Assembly: GCA_002369525.1 (NCBI GenBank)
Contig: DFFN01000013.1
Location: 1-7,453 of the forward strand
DNA: 7,453 nucleotides
Direction of reading: 5' to 3'
Origin: Lachnoclostridium sp. UBA3775
Lineage (GTDB): Bacteria; Bacillota; Clostridia; Lachnospirales; Lachnospiraceae
The first letter of the stretch is position 1. Each line of letters begins with the position of its first letter. Below the pieces are notes generated by a model, which was not told where the DNA came from, made no database searches, and saw only the letters and a program-made list of their open reading frames with translations. Both the position numbers and the translations under genes were made by a program. This document shows, piece after piece, positions 7,297 to 7,453 of the stretch.

Positions 7297-7302
7297 ATTA
7301 TA
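7297..7302 (-). promoter_or_regulatory. Probable -10 element of the deacetylase gene
   Basis: A perfect TATAAT on the minus strand lies in an AT-rich intergenic gap. It predicts a start near 7290 and a leader of about 40 bases to the ATG at 7250. No good -35 hexamer sits at 16-18 bp; TTGATT at 7315-7320 is only 12 bp away. The element is plausible on its match and position but unproven. Confidence 0.45.
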
Positions 7303-7317
7303 AATCCGTAAAAAAAT

Positions 7318-7351
7318 CAATAAAAAGGCTCCGCATGAAGCGAAGCCTTTT
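7318..7351 (-). terminator. Hairpin terminator after the aldolase gene
   Basis: AAAAGGCT (7323-7330) pairs with AGCCTTTT (7344-7351). Past a C/A mismatch, CGC (7332-7334) pairs with GCG (7340-7342) around the loop ATGAA. Read on the minus strand, the stem runs into TTTTTATTGATTTTTTT, ending transcripts that come from the aldolase gene, whose stop is 25 bases away. The stem also ends in TTTT on the + strand, so weak bidirectional action is possible. Confidence 0.8.
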
Positions 7352-7376
7352 GTCATACTTGTTTAAAGACTGCTTA

Positions 7377-7453
7377 TCAAGCCTTACCGTCTGAACCGAG
7401 TACGTTCTTGATCTTATGAGCAACCATGTCCTTAACAGCCTGACGAGCGGGCT
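7377..7453 (-). CDS. fba: C-terminal end of probable class II fructose-bisphosphate aldolase
   Basis: Only the last 24 codons and the stop are in the window; the rest lies beyond the right edge. The peptide is PARQAVKDMVAHKIKNVLGSDGKA, ended by TGA and an in-frame TAA directly after it. The pattern of P-(A/G)-R-x-A-(V/I)-K, then a charged helix and a terminal GS-x-GKA, matches my recollection of the C-terminus of clostridial class II FBA proteins, which usually reads DPRK(F/Y)L-x-PAR just before this. That enzyme cleaves fructose-1,6-bisphosphate in glycolysis in the cytoplasm. The catalytic zinc residues are not in the window, so the call rests on the tail alone. A terminator follows, so it is probably not cotranscribed with the deacetylase. 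Confidence 0.6.
   Translation of the reverse strand, partial: PARQAVKDMVAHKIKNVLGSDGKA

Noticed and set aside
6841..7311. 156-residue + strand frame with a Gly/Val/Glu repeat
   Set aside because: The repeat is the antisense of the Pro-rich linker of the deacetylase lipoprotein; there is no plausible ribosome site or domain.
7315..7320. TTGATT as the -35 box of the deacetylase promoter
   Set aside because: It is only 12 bp from the TATAAT, too short for a sigma-A promoter; it lies in the U-tract region of the upstream terminator.

Overview
The window most likely comes from a Gram-positive gut or rumen Clostridia, probably Lachnospiraceae (a Butyrivibrio- or Roseburia-like genome). This is inferred from the moderate GC content with purine-rich coding strands, the lipoprotein with a Ser/Pro/Thr-rich linker, and the style of the fructose-bisphosphate aldolase tail at the right edge. 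Nothing in the window fixes the genus.

Left four-fifths, + strand (2-5880): four genes packed head to tail with junctions of 1 bp, a 4-bp ATGA overlap and another ATGA overlap, so they are almost certainly one translationally coupled operon. In order they are: the 3' part of a gene of unrecognised family whose start lies outside the window; a stand-alone alanine/serine-racemase fold protein with several changed active-site residues; a membrane-anchored periplasmic-binding-type protein of the ABC_sub_bind/TrpX type; and a 793-residue protein that joins two extracytoplasmic sensor-like modules to a complete major facilitator (MFS) transporter. No ABC permease or ATPase is visible. The combination suggests a dedicated small-molecule system, perhaps for an amino acid or a D-amino-acid-containing compound, in which a binding protein and a sensor-fused secondary transporter work with a racemase-like enzyme. 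That function is inference. The operon ends in a strong rho-independent terminator that lies inside the 3' coding end of the opposing gene.

Right part, - strand (5886-7453): a lipoprotein with a Pro-rich linker, a discoidin-like beta domain and a PIG-L/LmbE-type zinc deacetylase domain, converging on the operon with only 5 bp between the stop codons. It has its own probable -10 element and a Shine-Dalgarno that favours an internal ATG. Upstream of it is a hairpin terminator, and then the last 24 codons of what looks like class II fructose-bisphosphate aldolase, running in from the right edge.

No tRNA, rRNA, CRISPR array, insertion sequence or attachment site was seen, and no gene-free stretch exceeds about 130 bases.
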